Positions 33,907 to 36,450 of a stretch of 36,450 nt of DNA are shown here, in pieces. Position 1 is the stretch's first letter; each line of letters opens with the position of its first letter. The DNA is from an uncultured Clostridia bacterium. Its GTDB lineage: Bacteria > Bacillota > Clostridia > TANB77 > CAG-508. The stretch lies in assembly GCA_949155365.1 (NCBI GenBank), contig CASCUT010000021.1, positions 1-36,450 of the forward strand. The letters run 5' to 3'. The notes beneath the pieces were generated by a model. It did not search any database and was not told the origin of the DNA. It saw only the letters and a list, made by a program, of their open reading frames with translations. Made by a program: the position numbers and the translations under genes.

Positions 33907-35398
33907 ATCCAATTGCTCCTAACACCTTCTTTATTTCTTCATCAATTTTAACAGATTCTTTGATTTGTTCTGCTAATTTAGATGTTAAATCAGCCATTTT
34001 TTCTTCAAAAGGTATTCCATCATCTTCTTGTTCTTCTGTTCCAACATATCTTCCTGGTGTTAATACATAGTTATTTTCTTTTATTTCGTCTGTATTAACT
34101 ACTTTACAGAATCCCGCTAAATCTTCATAATTTTCACTATTTTGATAATTATGGTATGTATTAGCAATTTGCATTATATTATCTTCGTTTAATTCTCTTA
34201 ACTTTCTTGTAACCATTGTTCCTAAATTTCTAGCATCTATAAACAATGTTTCTCCTTTTTGCTTTTTATTTCTGTTTAAAATCCATATACTACATGGTAT
34301 CGTTACTGTATAGAATAAGTTTGATGGCATTGCTAATATACAATCTACTAAATCTGCTTCTATTAAATTCTTTCTAATTTCTTCTTCCTGTCCACCAGCA
34401 GATAGCGAACCATTTGCAAGTATAATGGCAGCCTTACCATTTATAGATAGTTTAGATACCATATGCTCAACCCAAGCAAAGTTAGCATTTCCTTTTGGTG
34501 GTATCCCATATTTCCATCTGCTATCGTCCACTAATTTTTCTTGTCCCCAATCTGATATATTAAATGGAGGATTTGCTAATACAAAATCTGCTTTTAAATC
34601 TTTGTGTAAATCATTATGAAATGTATCATCTGCAAATTTACCTAATCCCTCATTATTAATTCCTCTAATTGCTAAATTCATTTTTGCTAATTTCCAAGTG
34701 GTTGGATTTTTCTCTTGACCAAATATGGCTACATTTTGCATTGTGCCTTTATGTTTTTCAATAAATTTTACGCTTTGTACAAACATTCCTCCAGAACCAC
34801 AAGCAGGATCATAAATTCTACCTTTATATGGCTCTAATATTTCAACCATTGTTCTAACTAAACATGCTGGGGTATAGAATTCGCCACCTTTTTGTAATTC
34901 ATTAGATGCAAATTGTCCTAGGAAGTATTCATATATTCTACCTAATATATCTTTATCTTGTGCTTCTTTGCTTCCAATTTTTATATTTGTAAATAGGTCT
35001 ATTAATTCTCCTAAATTTACATTTCTATAGTCTGGACTATTATAATTTTTTATTAATACACCTTTTAGACTTGGATTTTCTTTTTCTATTTTTTCTAATG
35101 CTTCATCAATAACTTGTCCAATATTACTATCCTTTGAATGAACATTTAAATATTCCCATCTTGCTTTTGATGGTACATAAAACACATTATCCATTAAATA
35201 TGCATCTCTATCTTCCTCAAGTCCGTATCCTTCATCAATTAAAGCTTGATATTTTTCCTCAAATGAGTCTGATATATATTTTAAAAATATTAATCCTAAT
35301 ATTATAAATTTATAGCTCGATACTGGTACAGCACCTCGCATCTTATCGGCTGATTCCCATAATTTCTTTTCTAAATCTTTTAAATCTTCTTCCTTCAT
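33896..35398 (-). CDS. hsdM: Type I restriction methylase subunit HsdM
   Basis: This ~500-residue N6-adenine methylase has an HsdM_N helical domain (LEKKLWESADKMRGAVPVSS), then GGEFYTP, the SAM motif DPACGSGGMF and the catalytic NPPFNISDWG. All expected motifs are present. I chose the ATG at 35396-35398, because a GAGGTG site precedes it; a TTG four codons upstream lies inside that site. It is first of the operon hsdM-hsdS-AbiTii-hsdR. Promoter: TTGAGA-N17-TATAAA at 35435-35463. It differs in type from the relic hsdM at 17361. Confidence 0.96.
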   Translation of the reverse strand: MKEEDLKDLEKKLWESADKMRGAVPVSSYKFIILGLIFLKYISDSFEEKYQALIDEGYGLEEDRDAYLMDNVFYVPSKARWEYLNVHSKDSNIGQVIDEALEKIEKENPSLKGVLIKNYNSPDYRNVNLGELIDLFTNIKIGSKEAQDKDILGRIYEYFLGQFASNELQKGGEFYTPACLVRTMVEILEPYKGRIYDPACGSGGMFVQSVKFIEKHKGTMQNVAIFGQEKNPTTWKLAKMNLAIRGINNEGLGKFADDTFHNDLHKDLKADFVLANPPFNISDWGQEKLVDDSRWKYGIPPKGNANFAWVEHMVSKLSINGKAAIILANGSLSAGGQEEEIRKNLIEADLVDCILAMPSNLFYTVTIPCSIWILNRNKKQKGETLFIDARNLGTMVTRKLRELNEDNIMQIANTYHNYQNSENYEDLAGFCKVVNTDEIKENNYVLTPGRYVGTEEQEDDGIPFEEKMADLTSKLAEQIKESVKIDEEIKKVLGAIGYEI

Positions 35399-35434
35399 TT
35401 TGCACCTCAACTAATTATAATTATTCTAGTATAT

Positions 35435-35463
35435 TTTATATCATAAAATGACATTTTTCTCAA
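35435..35463 (-). promoter_or_regulatory. hsd operon promoter
   Basis: On the minus strand TTGAGA (plus 35458-35463), 17 bases and TATAAA (plus 35435-35440) lie 37 bases before hsdM. The box ATTATTCTAGTATA at 35420-35433 between promoter and gene is identical to one at 18055-18068 before the hsdM relic. Confidence 0.65.
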
Positions 35464-35497
35464 TAGTTTGACCTATATTTGTATTCATCAACTTAAT

Positions 35498-36121
35498 TTA
35501 ATTTTTCCAAAAGAAATTATCATAAGGATAACCTGCTTTAATATACAACTCTGTTAATTCCATCTTATACTTTTCTAATAATTCTAAATACTTCTGTTTA
35601 AATACATTTTTGCAAATCCATCCCACTCCTTCTTTAGAAATTACAACTTTATTAGCAACTAAAAATTTATATTCTCCTAACCCACTATCACACATTTTCT
35701 TAATTGCTTTTCTAACAGTAATATCTTGTCTATTAAAATACTCACATAGTTGTTTTATATCCATATCTTCATTCCACCAATTTTCATTATGTTCTATTTT
35801 TAGCAATTCTTCATATTGTTTAATCCTTAATTTAAAAAAATCTATATCAGCATCTATTAAAGATTTTTCTTTTTGAAAATAGACTTGAGTTAGCCAGTAA
35901 TATCCCTCTACTAGAACAAAATATTTTCTACTTTTGATTTTTTCACTTCTCCATCTACATTTTGGATGTTTTTTTATCATTATATCTACAGCTCTTCTTA
36001 AATCTAATTCTGATATTTCTTTACCATTTTTAGTTGTTATCCCCAATATATGTAATCTCTCTAAAATTTTATTGTATGATAAAAAAATACTATCAAAAAA
36101 TTGCTCTGAATCTACTTTCAT
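35498..36121 (-). CDS. Unknown protein with a winged-helix-like middle
   Basis: This 207-residue protein begins MKVDSEQFFDSIFLSYNKIL and has basic helices (KKHPKCRWRSEKIKSRKYFV). A predicted helix-turn-helix (DIKQLCEYFNRQDITVRKAI) is followed by a short wing (GEYKFLVANKVVISKEG). It ends YLELLEKYKMELTELYIKAG. The layout suggests a DNA-binding protein. It lies just upstream of the hsd promoter on the same strand, so it could control the restriction genes. It could also belong to a mobile element bordered by the inverted repeats to its right. AAGGA precedes the ATG at slightly long spacing. No family recognised. Confidence 0.65.
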   Translation of the reverse strand: MKVDSEQFFDSIFLSYNKILERLHILGITTKNGKEISELDLRRAVDIMIKKHPKCRWRSEKIKSRKYFVLVEGYYWLTQVYFQKEKSLIDADIDFFKLRIKQYEELLKIEHNENWWNEDMDIKQLCEYFNRQDITVRKAIKKMCDSGLGEYKFLVANKVVISKEGVGWICKNVFKQKYLELLEKYKMELTELYIKAGYPYDNFFWKN

Positions 36122-36148
36122 TTTTTATCATTTCCTTTCTGTGCAAAT

Positions 36149-36290
36149 ATCTTAATGCTAGTTTACGAAGCATTAAGATTTAGCAAAATTTATTTTGCTT
36201 GAATATGGGTAATATTTTTTATTACCTAATATTCACCAGCTTGGTGTCTTGACACCGTTTTTGCTGTTTAGGGCAAAATGCCCTAATACC
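36149..36290. repeat. Cluster of inverted repeats, possible oriT or element border
   Basis: Within 142 bases there are five stems: 36149-36159 with 36169-36179 (11 bp), 36182-36188 with 36193-36199, 36208-36213 with 36221-36226, 36243-36248 with 36251-36256, and TTAGGGC (36268-36274) with GCCCTAA (36280-36286). CACC at 36234-36237 can also pair with GGTG at 36243-36246, giving two alternative folds. The block has higher GC than its surroundings. Such hairpin clusters are seen at transfer origins and element ends; no known nic site was recognised. Confidence 0.5.
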
Positions 36291-36354
36291 CTTTTTGCTC
36301 TCCGAGGGACTTTTTTAGGTGAAAATTTTATTAATTTTTATCAAAATATTTTCA

Positions 36355-36393
36355 AAAAAGTCCAAATTTCTAAACTAAAAATTTGAACTTTTT
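36355..36393. terminator. Terminator-like hairpin at the right edge
   Basis: AAAAAGT and CAAATTT (36355-36369, one mismatch between them) pair with AAATTTG and ACTTTTT (36379-36393). Stems end in A/T runs in both directions, so it could end a minus-strand gene lying beyond the window. The remaining bases to 36450 show no gene. Confidence 0.5.
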
Positions 36394-36450
36394 CGCTTTA
36401 CTTTTATAGCAAAATATACTATAATAAATTTAGATTTTAGATTAAGTTAG

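Noticed and set aside
1-36450. tRNA or rRNA genes, full insertion sequences and further CRISPR arrays
   Set aside because: No cloverleaf ends, rRNA-like GC blocks, transposase genes or regularly spaced repeats were seen apart from the array at 1-78.

Overview
The window is very AT-rich DNA with AGGAGG-type ribosome binding sites, frequent TTG starts, normal TGA/TAG/TAA stops, a Spx/ArsC-like protein and a type I-B (Cst/Tneap-like) CRISPR system. This points to a low-GC Bacillota, probably a clostridial or related gut lineage. The exact lineage cannot be read from the sequence. Nearly every gene lies on the minus strand.

Left part (1-8600): the leader-proximal end of a CRISPR array, its leader, and a complete minus-strand cas operon in the order cas6-cas8b(cst1)-cas7(cst2)-cas5-cas3-cas4-cas1-cas2. 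The interference genes are intact. The adaptation genes are damaged: cas4 has a one-base frameshift in an A7 run that removes its last iron-sulphur cysteines, and cas1 has an in-frame TGA. recQ diverges from this operon on the plus strand.

Middle (10900-17150): a maf-led housekeeping group (HNH gene with an in-frame TAG, SEC-C protein, small protein, maf). Next come an orphan plus-strand small RNA with a strong promoter and terminator, a two-repeat protein, and a small gene cluster (adenine methyltransferase, Nudix, GNAT, Spx/ArsC-like).

Accessory scar (17150-21130): an hsdM relic, an HNH endonuclease, a compact 54-residue gene with its own promoter and terminator, a broken mini-ORF, an integrase remnant and a small unknown gene.

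Right part (21130-36450): a defence island. It holds a helicase with a probable C-terminal nuclease domain, coupled to a small membrane-anchored coiled-coil protein and preceded by an XRE regulator. Next is an RloA/RloB (AbiL-like) pair with rloB interrupted. Last is a type I restriction-modification operon (hsdM, hsdS, AbiTii-like, hsdR, an unknown all-helical protein and a small zinc-binding protein), preceded by a winged-helix-like unknown and a cluster of inverted repeats at the right edge.

Two cross-cutting signals stand out. A promoter layout, TTCGACA-N16-TATNAT, occurs upstream of four unrelated units (cas operon, repeat protein, 54-residue gene, XRE gene); it contains a perfect Spo0A-box-like heptamer. 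Several otherwise intact reading frames carry single nonsense codons or homopolymer shifts, so either decay is recent or the consensus has errors. The best candidate for an undescribed system is the membrane coiled-coil plus helicase-nuclease pair at 21173-24770.
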